Origin: Methylococcaceae bacterium UBA6146
GTDB lineage: Bacteria; Pseudomonadota; Gammaproteobacteria; Methylococcales; Methylomonadaceae
Length of the DNA: 64,000 nucleotides
NCBI GenBank assembly: GCA_002422395.1
Contig: DIUY01000002.1
Span: 134,685-198,684 of the forward strand
Reading direction: 5' to 3'
The notes beneath the pieces were generated by a model. The model had not been told where the DNA came from. It did not search any database and saw only the letters and a program-made list of their open reading frames with translations. Shown here one piece after another: positions 35,571 through 44,988 of this stretch (position 1 is its first letter; every line of letters begins with the position of its first letter). The position numbers and the translations under genes are program-made.

Positions 35571-35602
35571 AAGTCTTCCTTAGTTGCGATAGTTGCGATC
35601 AT

Positions 35603-37777
35603 TTATAACTTTAAGATCACAGCGCCTAAAGGTGGTATGGTGAGGTTGACGGAATGGGGCAGGTTCATCCATGCACGCGGCTCCGATACTGCAAAGCCAT
35701 TACCGGCATTGGTGCCGCCATAATAGGCGGAATCGGAGTTGAAAATCTCTGTGTAGACGCCTTCTTTAGGGACGCCAATCCTATAATTTTCACGGGTCAC
35801 CGGTGTAAAGTTGAGGATGACGATTAAGTCGTCAAGCTCGTGTTTACGCCGATAACTGATGATGGATTGTTGGACGTCATGGCAATCTATCCACTCAAAA
35901 CCCAGAGGGTCAAAATCGTGCTTATATAAAGCAGGTTGCGATTTATAGAGATGGTTCAGGTCTTTTATTAGCGTTTGTATGCCTTGATGGTGCGGATAAT
36001 CGAGCATATACCAGTCCAATGCCTTATTGAAATTCCACTCGGTGCCTTGGCCAAATTCACAGCCCATAAATAGCAGTTTTTTACCTGGATAGGTGTACAT
36101 GAATGTGTAAAGCAGGCGCAAGTTGGCAAAGCGTTGCCATTGGTCGCCAGGCATTTTGTTGACTAAAGAGCCTTTGCCATGGACGACTTCATCATGGGAA
36201 AAAGGCAGGGCAAAGTTTTCTGTGAACGCGTAGAGCAAACCAAAGGTGAGTTGGTCATGGTGATGCTTGCGATGCACAGGGTCTTGGCTCATATAAGCTA
36301 ATGTGTCGTGCATCCAGCCCATATTCCATTTCATCGAGAATCCCAAGCCGCCTGTCCAAGTTGGGCGGGTCACTTGTGGCCAAGCGGTTGACTCTTCTGC
36401 CATCATCACTGTGCCAGGGTGCTGGCTGTGCGTGACAATGTTGAGTTCCCTTAAGAAATCAATGGCTTCAAGGTTCTCGTTGCCACCGTATTTGTTGGGG
36501 ATCCAGTCATTATGTTTGCGCGAATAATCCAGATAGAGCATCGAAGCGACAGCATCGACCCTTAGCCCGTCAAGATGAAACTCTTCGAGCCAAAATATGG
36601 CGCTAGCCAATAAAAAGTTTTTGACTTCATTACGGCCGTAGTTATAAATTAGAGTGCCCCAGTCACGATGCTCGCCTTTGCGCGGGTCTTCATGTTCATA
36701 GAGGGCGCTGCCGTCAAAACGGGCCAGGGCGAACGCATCTTTAGGGAAATGGGCGGGCACCCAGTCAAGAATCACACCGATACCGTTCTGGTGACAGGCA
36801 TCAACAAAATAACGGAAGTCGTCCGGTGTGCCATGACGGCTAGTCGGTGCGAAATAACCGGTGGTTTGGTAACCCCAAGAGGCATCTAAGGGATGTTCGG
36901 TGACTGGTAGCAATTCGATGTGGGTAAAGCCCATTTTTTTTGCATAGTCAACAAGTTCGACCGCAAGCACCCGGTAATTAAGGAAATTGCCTTGGCTATC
37001 CCGCCGCCACGAACCTAAATGCACCTCATAAATGGCCATAGGTTCATACAGCCAGTTTTTATCGGTACGCTCGGCCAGCCATTGTAGGTCTTGCCAGACA
37101 TAGCTATTTTTTGGGACGACCATTGAAGACGTGCTGGGGCGAAATTCAAACTGTTGGCCGTAAGGGTCGGTTTTTAAAAGGACTTGGTTGCTGTTGCGGT
37201 TCAGTATTTCAAACTTGTATAAACAGCCTGCTTGCAGACCCGGAATAAACAGTTCCCAAATGCCGCTGCCGCCCAGGCTGCGCATCGGATTACAACGGCC
37301 ATCCCAGCGGTTAAAATCACCCACCACACTCACGCGTCCTGAGTTAGGCGCCCACACGGCAAATAAAACCCCTTCGATACCATCAATGGTATGCAAATGT
37401 GCGCCCAGTTTTTGATAAATATGCCAGTGTTTGCCTTCACCAAATAAATGCTGATCAAATTCAGGCAGTTGGGGAGGAAAGTCATAAGGGTCATAAGTCT
37501 CATGGCTGTTGCCCTCCTTGTCCACCCAGGACAACTTATAATGTGCTGGCAATTCACCTTCATTGGCGATATAGTCAAAAAAGTCTGTGCCATCAATTCT
37601 TGTGAACGCTTTTTTGCTGTCGCTAAGGCTGACGGTTTCGGCAAACGGCAAATAGACTTTGATGTGGATTTTATTGTGCTTTTGATGGCGACCTAACACT
37701 GAAAAAGGATCATGGTGCTTAGCGGTTATTATTTTTGTAGAATCAGCGTCCAGTATGACGGTCGATTGCTTTTTCAC
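35603..37777 (-). CDS. glgB: 1,4-alpha-glucan branching enzyme
   Basis: GlgB creates alpha-1,6 branches in glycogen. The 724-aa GH13 protein has an N-terminal extension of the long GlgB form (HDPFSVLGRHQ), a CBM48 domain (GVLFAVWAPNSGRVSVVGDFN), and the catalytic barrel with HFPKDAFAL, DGLRVDAVASMLYLDYSR (nucleophile Asp), MAEESTAWPQV (acid Glu) and FALPFSHDEVVHGK. The C-terminal beta domain is complete. It is divergent from glgC across 92 nt, which must hold both promoters. Confidence 0.96.
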   Translation of the reverse strand: MKKQSTVILDADSTKIITAKHHDPFSVLGRHQKHNKIHIKVYLPFAETVSLSDSKKAFTRIDGTDFFDYIANEGELPAHYKLSWVDKEGNSHETYDPYDFPPQLPEFDQHLFGEGKHWHIYQKLGAHLHTIDGIEGVLFAVWAPNSGRVSVVGDFNRWDGRCNPMRSLGGSGIWELFIPGLQAGCLYKFEILNRNSNQVLLKTDPYGQQFEFRPSTSSMVVPKNSYVWQDLQWLAERTDKNWLYEPMAIYEVHLGSWRRDSQGNFLNYRVLAVELVDYAKKMGFTHIELLPVTEHPLDASWGYQTTGYFAPTSRHGTPDDFRYFVDACHQNGIGVILDWVPAHFPKDAFALARFDGSALYEHEDPRKGEHRDWGTLIYNYGRNEVKNFLLASAIFWLEEFHLDGLRVDAVASMLYLDYSRKHNDWIPNKYGGNENLEAIDFLRELNIVTHSQHPGTVMMAEESTAWPQVTRPTWTGGLGFSMKWNMGWMHDTLAYMSQDPVHRKHHHDQLTFGLLYAFTENFALPFSHDEVVHGKGSLVNKMPGDQWQRFANLRLLYTFMYTYPGKKLLFMGCEFGQGTEWNFNKALDWYMLDYPHHQGIQTLIKDLNHLYKSQPALYKHDFDPLGFEWIDCHDVQQSIISYRRKHELDDLIVILNFTPVTRENYRIGVPKEGVYTEIFNSDSAYYGGTNAGNGFAVSEPRAWMNLPHSVNLTIPPLGAVILKL

Positions 37778-37869
37778 TTTGCTTTGCCCTCAATTTAGTA
37801 GAATAATGTCTGATGAATGTTACCAAAATAAAACAATAATTGTGAATCAATTCCATCTGGAGATGAAAA

Positions 37870-39147
37870 ATGTCAGCACCCGATACCAAAAAGCATGAAC
37901 TTAACATCCAGCATCTGACCCGAAACACTATCGCGCTGATATTGGCCGGTGGGCGGGGTTCACGGTTAATGAATATGACAGAATGGCGTGCTAAGCCAGC
38001 GGTGCCGTTTGGCGGCAAGTTCCGGATCATTGATTTTCCGCTTTCTAATTGTGTTAATTCGGGTATCCGTAAAATAGGTGTTTTGACCCAATACAAGGCT
38101 GACACTTTAATTAGGCACATTCAGCAAGGTTGGGGGTTTTTACGCGGTGAATTCGGGGAATATGTTGATTTGTTGCCCGCTCAGCAGCGCCATGGGGAAG
38201 ACTCTTGGTATAAAGGCACGGCGGATGCCGTATTTCAAAATATCGACATTTTGCGCCGCCGTAAGCCCGAACATATTCTGATCCTGGCCGGAGACCATAT
38301 TTATAAGATGGATTATGCCGCCATGCTGGCCGACCATGTTGAAAAAAATGCCGACTTGACCATAGGGTGCCTGGAAGTCTCGCTAGAAGATGCGACCGCT
38401 TTTGGAGTGATAGACATTGATGATAACCGGCGGGTCAGGGCGTTTGTCGAAAAGCCTAAAAATCCGCCCGTTATGCCTGGACGGACTGACACCGCGCTAG
38501 CTTCTATGGGCATCTACATTTTCAATGCCGGTTTCTTGTTTGAGCAGTTACTTAAAGACGCTGATATGAAAGGCTCAAGCCACGATTTTGGTAAAGACAT
38601 TATCCCTTCCGTGATCGATAAATATGTTGTTAATGCCTACCCATTTTTGGATTTGCAAGGGCAACAAAGTTACTGGCGCGATGTCGGCACGATAGATGCC
38701 TATTGGGCCGCTAATATGGAACTGATTGGAGTAAACCCTGATTTGAACCTATATGATAAAACTTGGCCTATCTGGACTTATCAGGCACAAACCCCACCCG
38801 CTAAGTTTGTTTTTGATAACGATGAGCGGCGTGGCTTTGCGGTTGATTCAATGGTTTCGGGCGGGTGCATTGTTTCTGGGTCGCAAATCCGCCATTCCCT
38901 GTTGTTTTCTAATGTCAGGGTGAATTCTTACACTACATTGCAGGATACCATTGTACTGCCTGAAGCGACTATTGGCCGCCATTGCCGTATCACAAAAGCC
39001 ATTATCGAACGGGATTGCATTGTTCCGGAAGGCACGGTTATTGGCGAGGACAGAGCGGATGATGAAAAACGTTTTTATGTAAGTGAAGGGGGGGTTGTAT
39101 TGGTCACCCCGGATATGTTGGGGCAGCGATTACATTATGTCCGCTAA
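37870..39147 (+). CDS. glgC: Glucose-1-phosphate adenylyltransferase
   Basis: GlgC makes ADP-glucose, the committed step of glycogen synthesis. The 425-aa protein has the nucleotide loop LILAGGRGSRLMNMTEWRAK, PFGGKFRIIDFPLSNCVNSG, the substrate-binding VEKPKNPP and a C-terminal left-handed helix (GCIVSGSQIRHSLLFSNVRV) used for allosteric control in the family. tggagat lies just before the ATG. It heads a plus-strand group glgC-malQ-cmoA. Confidence 0.96.
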   Translation: MSAPDTKKHELNIQHLTRNTIALILAGGRGSRLMNMTEWRAKPAVPFGGKFRIIDFPLSNCVNSGIRKIGVLTQYKADTLIRHIQQGWGFLRGEFGEYVDLLPAQQRHGEDSWYKGTADAVFQNIDILRRRKPEHILILAGDHIYKMDYAAMLADHVEKNADLTIGCLEVSLEDATAFGVIDIDDNRRVRAFVEKPKNPPVMPGRTDTALASMGIYIFNAGFLFEQLLKDADMKGSSHDFGKDIIPSVIDKYVVNAYPFLDLQGQQSYWRDVGTIDAYWAANMELIGVNPDLNLYDKTWPIWTYQAQTPPAKFVFDNDERRGFAVDSMVSGGCIVSGSQIRHSLLFSNVRVNSYTTLQDTIVLPEATIGRHCRITKAIIERDCIVPEGTVIGEDRADDEKRFYVSEGGVVLVTPDMLGQRLHYVR

Positions 39148-39321
39148 TAAAGCTTCTGTTGTCGCCGCTGACATGAGCCGCCATATCTGTTTTTCTGAAA
39201 ACAAAATCAATCAATAGGTTGCCGTTCATCTGTTTTTAGGCCACCTGCTTTCTTGAGGCTGGTGATCCGGCGCTGGGAGATGGAATGCTTCGGGTATTGA
39301 AGAATAATTTTGAGATGATAA

Positions 39322-40797
39322 GTGAATACTATTTTAAATAAACGTCGTGCAGGTGTCCTTTTGCACATCACGTCTTTGCCGGGTACGGGCAGGTGTGGTG
39401 ATTTGGGACAAAATGCTTATTATTTTGTGGATTTTTTGCATAATGCGGGTATGGGTGTGTGGCAAACTTTGCCCTTGGCGATGCCCCATGCTGATGGGTC
39501 GCCTTATCAGTGTTTATCGGCCCACGCTGGAAATCCCGAATTGATTAATATCGATTGGTTGGTTAATAAAGGTTGGCTGCCGTTATCGGCAAACTGTGAG
39601 GAGTGTCAGGGCACACCTAAATTTAATAAAACTTGCCTCATATCGCAGGCTTTTTTCGGTTTTTTAGATCACGCCGAACAACAGGACAAAGATGATTATG
39701 CCCTTTTTTGCCAAACAAAAGCATTTTGGCTTGATGATTTTTCTTTGTTTATCGCCCTCCGGCGCGAATTTAACGAACAATGTTGGAATCAATGGCCAGC
39801 GCCATTCAAAGGGCGGGACGCCAAAGCCCTTAAGGCGGTAAGCTACCGTCTTAAGGATGAAATAGATGCCATCAAGTTTGAACAATATGTTTTTCTTAAA
39901 CAATGGATGGCGTTAAAAGCTTATGCAAACGGGAAGGATGTTTTGTTGTTTGGTGATATCCCCATTTTTGTTTCTTATGACAGTTCCGATGTCTGGGCGA
40001 ACCGTGAAGCTTTCAAACTCGACGAAACAGGTGAAATGTCCGTTGTCGCTGGGGTGCCGCCCGATTATTTTTCTGCAACAGGTCAGCGCTGGGGCAATCC
40101 CCATTATGACTGGACTTATTTGAAAAACACAGGGTTTGCATGGTGGCTGGAACGGATGCAAACACAGCTTGAGCAGTTTGATATTCTGCGTATTGATCAT
40201 TTTCGTGGATTGGAAGCGGCGTGGGAAATACCTGCACATGAACCGACTGCCCAGATTGGCGAATGGGTCAAAGCACCAGGCAACGCGCTATTAAGTGCAA
40301 TTCAGGCAGAATTTGGCCAGATTTCCTTAGTTGCGGAAGATTTAGGCATTATCACCGATGAAGTCATTGAGCTAAGGGATGAGTTCAACTTGCCCGGCAT
40401 GAAAATTTTGCAGTTTGCCTTTGGTGGTGATCGTGACAACCCTTATCTCCCCGATAATTATGATAAAAATTGCGTTGTCTATACAGGTACACATGATAAC
40501 GACACCACGCTGGGCTGGACAAATCAACTGACTGACCAAGAACGGAATTATATCTACGATTATTTGGGTAGCCCCGCCACCCCATTGCATTGTGCACTTA
40601 TCCAAGCAGCTTTAGCGTCGGTTGCTAATTTGGCGGTTATTCCAATGCAGGATATTTTGGAGCTGGGTTCCGAGCACCGAATGAACACTCCCGGCACAAC
40701 CGAAGGTAACTGGCAGTGGCGTTTCCAATGGGAACAGCTTTCACCTGAACGGGCTACACGGTTAGCCCATTTGGTCGAGTTATTTAATCGCCGCTGA
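39322..40797 (+). CDS. malQ: 4-alpha-glucanotransferase
   Basis: MalQ (amylomaltase, GH77) disproportionates maltodextrins and links glycogen or maltose turnover to glucose. The 491-aa protein begins from a GTG (MNTILNKRRAGVLLHITSLPG), with gagatg upstream. Family signatures are GDLGQNAYYFVDFL, LFGDIPIFVSYDSSDVW, the catalytic LRIDHFRGLEAAWEIP and VAEDLGIITDEV, and YTGTHDNDTTLGW. It follows glgC by 174 nt. It is of the shorter, plant/bacterial type rather than the long E. coli form. Confidence 0.95.
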   Translation: MNTILNKRRAGVLLHITSLPGTGRCGDLGQNAYYFVDFLHNAGMGVWQTLPLAMPHADGSPYQCLSAHAGNPELINIDWLVNKGWLPLSANCEECQGTPKFNKTCLISQAFFGFLDHAEQQDKDDYALFCQTKAFWLDDFSLFIALRREFNEQCWNQWPAPFKGRDAKALKAVSYRLKDEIDAIKFEQYVFLKQWMALKAYANGKDVLLFGDIPIFVSYDSSDVWANREAFKLDETGEMSVVAGVPPDYFSATGQRWGNPHYDWTYLKNTGFAWWLERMQTQLEQFDILRIDHFRGLEAAWEIPAHEPTAQIGEWVKAPGNALLSAIQAEFGQISLVAEDLGIITDEVIELRDEFNLPGMKILQFAFGGDRDNPYLPDNYDKNCVVYTGTHDNDTTLGWTNQLTDQERNYIYDYLGSPATPLHCALIQAALASVANLAVIPMQDILELGSEHRMNTPGTTEGNWQWRFQWEQLSPERATRLAHLVELFNRR

Positions 40798-40840
40798 TAT
40801 GGAAAACAGTGGCGGAAAGACAATTAAGCAGCGGCAAACT

Positions 40841-41581
40841 ATGGGTCAGCAAGACACGCTTTTTCAAGAAGCGGATCGGGTTCAAGATTTTTCTTTTGAT
40901 GAACGCGTCGCCTCCGTGTTTGATAATATGGTTTCAAGAAGTGTGCCTTTTTATAATGAAATCCAGCGTATCCAAGCCGATCTTATTATGGACTTTTTAC
41001 CTGAACGCGGGGGGGTCGTTTGTGATTTGGGCTGTTCTACGGGGACAACTATAAAGCATCTTACAGAGCATGCGGATTGTCCCGCAGACACCCGATTTAT
41101 CGGCCTAGACAACTCAGATCCGATGCTGGACAAGGCGCGGGCTAAATTGGTCGGGCAAATAAATGCTGGACGCGTGTCTTTACAGCTTGCTGATTTGAGC
41201 CGTCTTGCCGTCTTGCCGGATTGTCATGCGGTTATTTTGAATTGGGCATTACAATTTGTGCGTCCCCTAGGTAGGGAACAGTTGCTGAAAACCATTTATG
41301 CGGCACTTAAACCTGGCGGTATTTTATTGTTATCAGAGAAAATCCTCGCTAAAGATGCCGTCTTTAACCGTCTGTACATAGACCACTATTTACAGTTTAA
41401 AAAATCCCAAAGTGGTTATACCGATGTTGAGAATCAGCGCAAGCGTGAGGCGCTCGAAAATGTGCTGATTCCCTATCGTCTTGATGAAAACTATGCGTTA
41501 CTTGAACGTGCCGGATTTGCACGCAGTGACACTTATTTCCAGTGGTTTAATTTCGTCTGTTTTATTGCGATTAAAGTTTAA
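40841..41581 (+). CDS. cmoA: Carboxy-S-adenosyl-L-methionine synthase
   Basis: CmoA makes carboxy-SAM from SAM and prephenate for the CmoB step of cmo5U modification at the tRNA wobble base. The 246 residues align along their whole length with E. coli CmoA (DTLFQEADRVQDFSFDERVA; VVCDLGCSTGTTIKHL; ILNWALQFVRPLGREQLL; YTDVENQRKREALENVL). The start at 40841 gives the family length; an ATG at 40799, 1 nt after the malQ stop, would add 14 residues and neither has a strong ribosome site. cmoB is not in the window. Confidence 0.9.
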   Translation: MGQQDTLFQEADRVQDFSFDERVASVFDNMVSRSVPFYNEIQRIQADLIMDFLPERGGVVCDLGCSTGTTIKHLTEHADCPADTRFIGLDNSDPMLDKARAKLVGQINAGRVSLQLADLSRLAVLPDCHAVILNWALQFVRPLGREQLLKTIYAALKPGGILLLSEKILAKDAVFNRLYIDHYLQFKKSQSGYTDVENQRKREALENVLIPYRLDENYALLERAGFARSDTYFQWFNFVCFIAIKV

Positions 41582-41661
41582 CGTATTTAACGTTAGGCAT
41601 GGCAAACAGTCATTAGGCTGATGCCTGCTAAACTTAAAATCATTGGCAGGCTTGCTGGTTG

Positions 41662-42711
41662 CTAAAGATAGCCTTGAGGATTTTTGGTCTGCCAGTTCCA
41701 GGCATCGGCCACCATATCATCCAAATTCTTTTCTGCTTTCCAACCAAGCGCTTGTAGCGCTAATTCAGGATTGGCAAAACATTCGGCTAAGTCACCGGCA
41801 CGGCGCGGGGCGATTTTATAGTTGATGGGATGCCCACAAACACGTTCAAAGGCACGGATAATTTCCAGTACGCTATAGCCCTGTCCGGTGCCAAGGTTAT
41901 AAGCTTTGCAGCCACCCTGTGCGAAAGCGGGGCTTTCGAGGGCGGCCAATGCCTTGATATGGCCTTTTACCAAGTCAACAACATGGATATAGTCCCGGAT
42001 GCCGGTGCCGTCTGGTGTTGGATAGTCGTCACCAAAAACTGACAGTTGCGCCAGTTTGCCGATGGCGACTTGCGACACATAAGGCATCAAATTGTTAGGG
42101 ATGCCATTAGGGTCTTCACCTATCAGGCCGCTTTGGTGGGCACCTATCGGATTAAAATAACGCAGTAACGCAACTTTCCACGGCGATTCGGTCTGATTGA
42201 GGCTATCTGCCGCTGATAAGTCCCGAAAAATATCCTCAATCATCACTTTAGAGCGGCCGTAGGGGTTAATTGCACCTAGCGGAAAATTTTCTTTATATTG
42301 CGGGCTTTCTGATTCGCCATAAACTGTGGCCGAAGAACTGAACACCAGTTGCTTGACATTCGCCTCCGCCATTGCTTCGGCAAGAGTTAAAGTCCCGCAA
42401 ACGTTATTGTGGTAGTACAAGGCAGGTTTTTCACAGGATTCGCCCACGGCTTTTAAGCCGGCAAAGTGCATCACAGTGCTAATAGGCTCTTGGGCAAAAA
42501 TTTCCGCTAACGCCGCTTTGTCGCCTATATCCGCTTGATAAAAAGTGAGTGGTTTGCCCGTTATTTGCCGGACACGGGACAATGATTCAATTTTGCTGTT
42601 ACACAGGTTATCGACTACGACAACATTAAAACCGCCCTCAAGCAGTTCGACGCAGGCGTGACTGCCGATATAGCCGGCGCCACCAGTGACCAATACGGTT
42701 TTATTATTCAT
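41662..42711 (-). CDS. galE: UDP-glucose 4-epimerase
   Basis: GalE interconverts UDP-glucose and UDP-galactose using bound NAD. The 349-aa protein has the dinucleotide loop VTGGAGYIGSHACVEL, the catalytic Ser in FSSSATVYG and the Y-x-x-x-K motif in NPYGRSKVMIED. It lies 6 nt after corC on the same strand, in the position usually held by lnt in the miaB-ybeZ-ybeY-corC cluster, and converges on cmoA. It may supply UDP-galactose for surface polysaccharide. Confidence 0.95.
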   Translation of the reverse strand: MNNKTVLVTGGAGYIGSHACVELLEGGFNVVVVDNLCNSKIESLSRVRQITGKPLTFYQADIGDKAALAEIFAQEPISTVMHFAGLKAVGESCEKPALYYHNNVCGTLTLAEAMAEANVKQLVFSSSATVYGESESPQYKENFPLGAINPYGRSKVMIEDIFRDLSAADSLNQTESPWKVALLRYFNPIGAHQSGLIGEDPNGIPNNLMPYVSQVAIGKLAQLSVFGDDYPTPDGTGIRDYIHVVDLVKGHIKALAALESPAFAQGGCKAYNLGTGQGYSVLEIIRAFERVCGHPINYKIAPRRAGDLAECFANPELALQALGWKAEKNLDDMVADAWNWQTKNPQGYL

Positions 42712-42716
42712 GGGAT

Positions 42717-43559
42717 TTAATTGGTTATCTTCAGTTTTAGTAAATGCACACGTCGGCTGTCCGCCCTGATGATTTCAAAGCGCAGATTATCAACCACTAA
42801 TTTTTCGCCTTTTGTGGGCATGTGTTCGAGCTGGCTGACAATAAACCCGCCAATGGTGTCGTATTCGTCAGTTGCCAGCTGGGTTGAAAAATAGTCGTCA
42901 AACGTTTCTATCGGCGTCAATGCCTTAATGATGTATTCGTGGGCATTACGTTGAAAAATATAGTCTTTATCTTCATGTTCGTCGTGTTCATCTTCAATGT
43001 CGCCGACAATTTGTTCTAACACATCTTCAATGGTGACTAGGCCTGCGGCCTGGCCGTACTCATCGACGACAATCGCCATGTGATTGCCTTTGGTGCGCAA
43101 TTCTTTAAGCAACACATTCAGGCGTTTGCTTTCCGGAACCACACAGGCGGGGCGCATGATTTGTTGGACGGTGAGTGATTTGTTTTGTAGCACCCGCGCC
43201 AGCAAATCCTTAGCCAGCAAAACACCAACAACTTTGCAGCGGTCATCTTCAATGACGGGATAACGCGAATGGCCGAACTCTATAACAAGCGGCAATATCG
43301 CTTCCAGCTCGGCTTCTTGTGGTAAGACCACCATTTGTACGCGCGGTATCATGATGTCCCTGACACGCATTTGCGAGACTTGCAATACACCTTCAATCAT
43401 TGCCAGGGCATCGTTGTCCAGCAATTTGTTTTCACGGGCTTCCCGTAATATTTCAAGTAGATCAGTTATATCCTGTGGCTCCCCAGTCAGCAAATGACTG
43501 ATTTTTTCAACCCAGCTTTTGTGTGGGGAGTGTCTACTGGGGGGGATGTCGTCGCTCAT
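42717..43559 (-). CDS. corC: CorC/YbeX-type CBS-domain protein
   Basis: This 280-aa soluble protein has two CBS domains (about 60-180, with RVRDIMIPRVQMVVL and VQQIMRPACVVPES) and the C-terminal CorC/HlyC domain (EYDTIGGFIVSQLEHMPTKG). CorC was first linked to magnesium and cobalt efflux; YbeX is also tied to ribosome and RNA metabolism together with YbeY and YbeZ. The gene starts 5 nt after the ybeY stop in the standard cluster. Confidence 0.92.
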   Translation of the reverse strand: MSDDIPPSRHSPHKSWVEKISHLLTGEPQDITDLLEILREARENKLLDNDALAMIEGVLQVSQMRVRDIMIPRVQMVVLPQEAELEAILPLVIEFGHSRYPVIEDDRCKVVGVLLAKDLLARVLQNKSLTVQQIMRPACVVPESKRLNVLLKELRTKGNHMAIVVDEYGQAAGLVTIEDVLEQIVGDIEDEHDEHEDKDYIFQRNAHEYIIKALTPIETFDDYFSTQLATDEYDTIGGFIVSQLEHMPTKGEKLVVDNLRFEIIRADSRRVHLLKLKITN

Positions 43560-43563
43560 TTTT

Positions 43564-44019
43564 TTACCTGTGGTAGGGATTGGTTATATTTAATGTCTGT
43601 AAAATCGCTATTTCTTTGCTTTCCATAAGTTCTGCTTCCGTTTCGTCAATATGGTCGTAGCCTAATAAATGCAGCACACCATGGACAATAATGTGCGCCC
43701 AGTGGTCTGCCAAGTGTTTGTTTTGTTCCCGTGCTTCTTTTTCCAACACGGGGGCGCAGACCACTAAATCACCTAGCAAGTTCAGTTCAAGCCCTTCTAT
43801 GGCGGGCATTTCAAACGGGAAGCTGAGGATATTGGTTGGGCCATGTTTGTGCCGGTACTGTCTGTTGAGTGATGCGCTTTCTTGTTCGTCGACAATGCGG
43901 ATAACAATCTCAGTGTCTCGGTTAATACCGTCTAGGACGGCATCAACCCAGTGTTGGAAATGTTGTTGTTCAGGTTGTCTGGCCGAAGCAAAAACAGTTT
44001 GTATATCAAGCTGGTTCAT
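43564..44019 (-). CDS. ybeY: Endoribonuclease YbeY (rRNA maturation)
   Basis: YbeY is a single-strand endoribonuclease needed for 16S rRNA 3' processing and ribosome quality control. The 151-aa protein has the three-His zinc site HGVLHLLGYDH. Its start overlaps the ybeZ stop by 4 nt (ATGA). Confidence 0.94.
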   Translation of the reverse strand: MNQLDIQTVFASARQPEQQHFQHWVDAVLDGINRDTEIVIRIVDEQESASLNRQYRHKHGPTNILSFPFEMPAIEGLELNLLGDLVVCAPVLEKEAREQNKHLADHWAHIIVHGVLHLLGYDHIDETEAELMESKEIAILQTLNITNPYHR

Positions 44020-44987
44020 TCTGCCTTGGTCTTTTTGTCATATGCTTCGTAAGCGGAAACAATACGTTGCACTAAGGGGTGTCTAACGACGTCGCGGTGA
44101 TTAAAAAATGTGAAGCTGATGCCTTCAATGTCTTTTAAAACCTCAAGGACGTGGCGCAAACCGGACATTTTTTCTGAGGGCAGGTCAATTTGGGTGATGT
44201 CGCCGGTCACTACGGCAGTGGAGCCAAAGCCTACGCGTGTCAGAAACATTTTGATTTGCTCGACCGTGGTGTTTTGCGCTTCATCGAGAATGATAAACGC
44301 ATCATTCAGTGTCCGGCCGCGCATGAAGGCTAACGGTGCAACTTCAATAACTCCCCGGTCGATCATTTTTTCCACGCGCTCGTTGCCAAGCATGTCGTAT
44401 AAGGCGTCATACAAAGGCCGTAAATAAGGGTCGACTTTTTGCGCCATATCGCCGGGCAGAAAACCCAGTTTTTCACCCGCTTCAACCGCCGGGCGCACCA
44501 GGATTATTTTTCTGACCTTTTCATTTTGTAAGGCTTCAATGGCACAGGCGACTGCGAGAAAAGTTTTGCCAGTGCCCGCCGGGCCCACGCCAAAATTGAT
44601 GTCATGCGTGACTATTTTGCGCAAGTATTCCTGCTGGTTTGCGCCACGGCCTTTAATCAGCCCGCATTTTGTTTTTATGCTGACATTAAGGTGGGCTTGT
44701 GTTTCTGGCATTTCTAACAGCTCGTCGATAGACGCATCCTGCATGGCAAGATGGATTGCTTCGGCGGTGAGTTGTTCTTTAGCGGTGCTGGCAAATAAGT
44801 TCTGCATCAACACACAAGCTGCTTTTACCGAGCTATCAGGCCCGGTGACCTTAAATTGGTTGCCCCGGTTAGCAATTTCAACTTGGAGGCGGGCCTCTAT
44901 TTGCCGCAAGTGCGCATCAAGCTGGCCGCAAAAATTGGACAATCTGCTGCTGTCATCAGGGAGTAAAGCAATTTCTTGGGAAACCAT
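44016..44987 (-). CDS. ybeZ: PhoH-like ATPase YbeZ
   Basis: This 323-aa PhoH-family ATPase has an N-terminal KH-like region and a P-loop (FGVGPAGTGKTFLAVACA) with Walker B AFIILDEAQN. YbeZ works with YbeY in RNA metabolism. The ATG at 44987 lies 1 nt after the miaB stop; a longer frame would begin inside miaB. The cluster order miaB-ybeZ-ybeY-corC is conserved across gammaproteobacteria. Confidence 0.93.
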   Translation of the reverse strand: MVSQEIALLPDDSSRLSNFCGQLDAHLRQIEARLQVEIANRGNQFKVTGPDSSVKAACVLMQNLFASTAKEQLTAEAIHLAMQDASIDELLEMPETQAHLNVSIKTKCGLIKGRGANQQEYLRKIVTHDINFGVGPAGTGKTFLAVACAIEALQNEKVRKIILVRPAVEAGEKLGFLPGDMAQKVDPYLRPLYDALYDMLGNERVEKMIDRGVIEVAPLAFMRGRTLNDAFIILDEAQNTTVEQIKMFLTRVGFGSTAVVTGDITQIDLPSEKMSGLRHVLEVLKDIEGISFTFFNHRDVVRHPLVQRIVSAYEAYDKKTKAE

Positions 44988-44988
44988 T

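Noticed and set aside
41582..41661. Terminator between cmoA and galE
   Set aside because: Only a 6-bp gcctgc/gcaggc pairing is visible, too weak to call.
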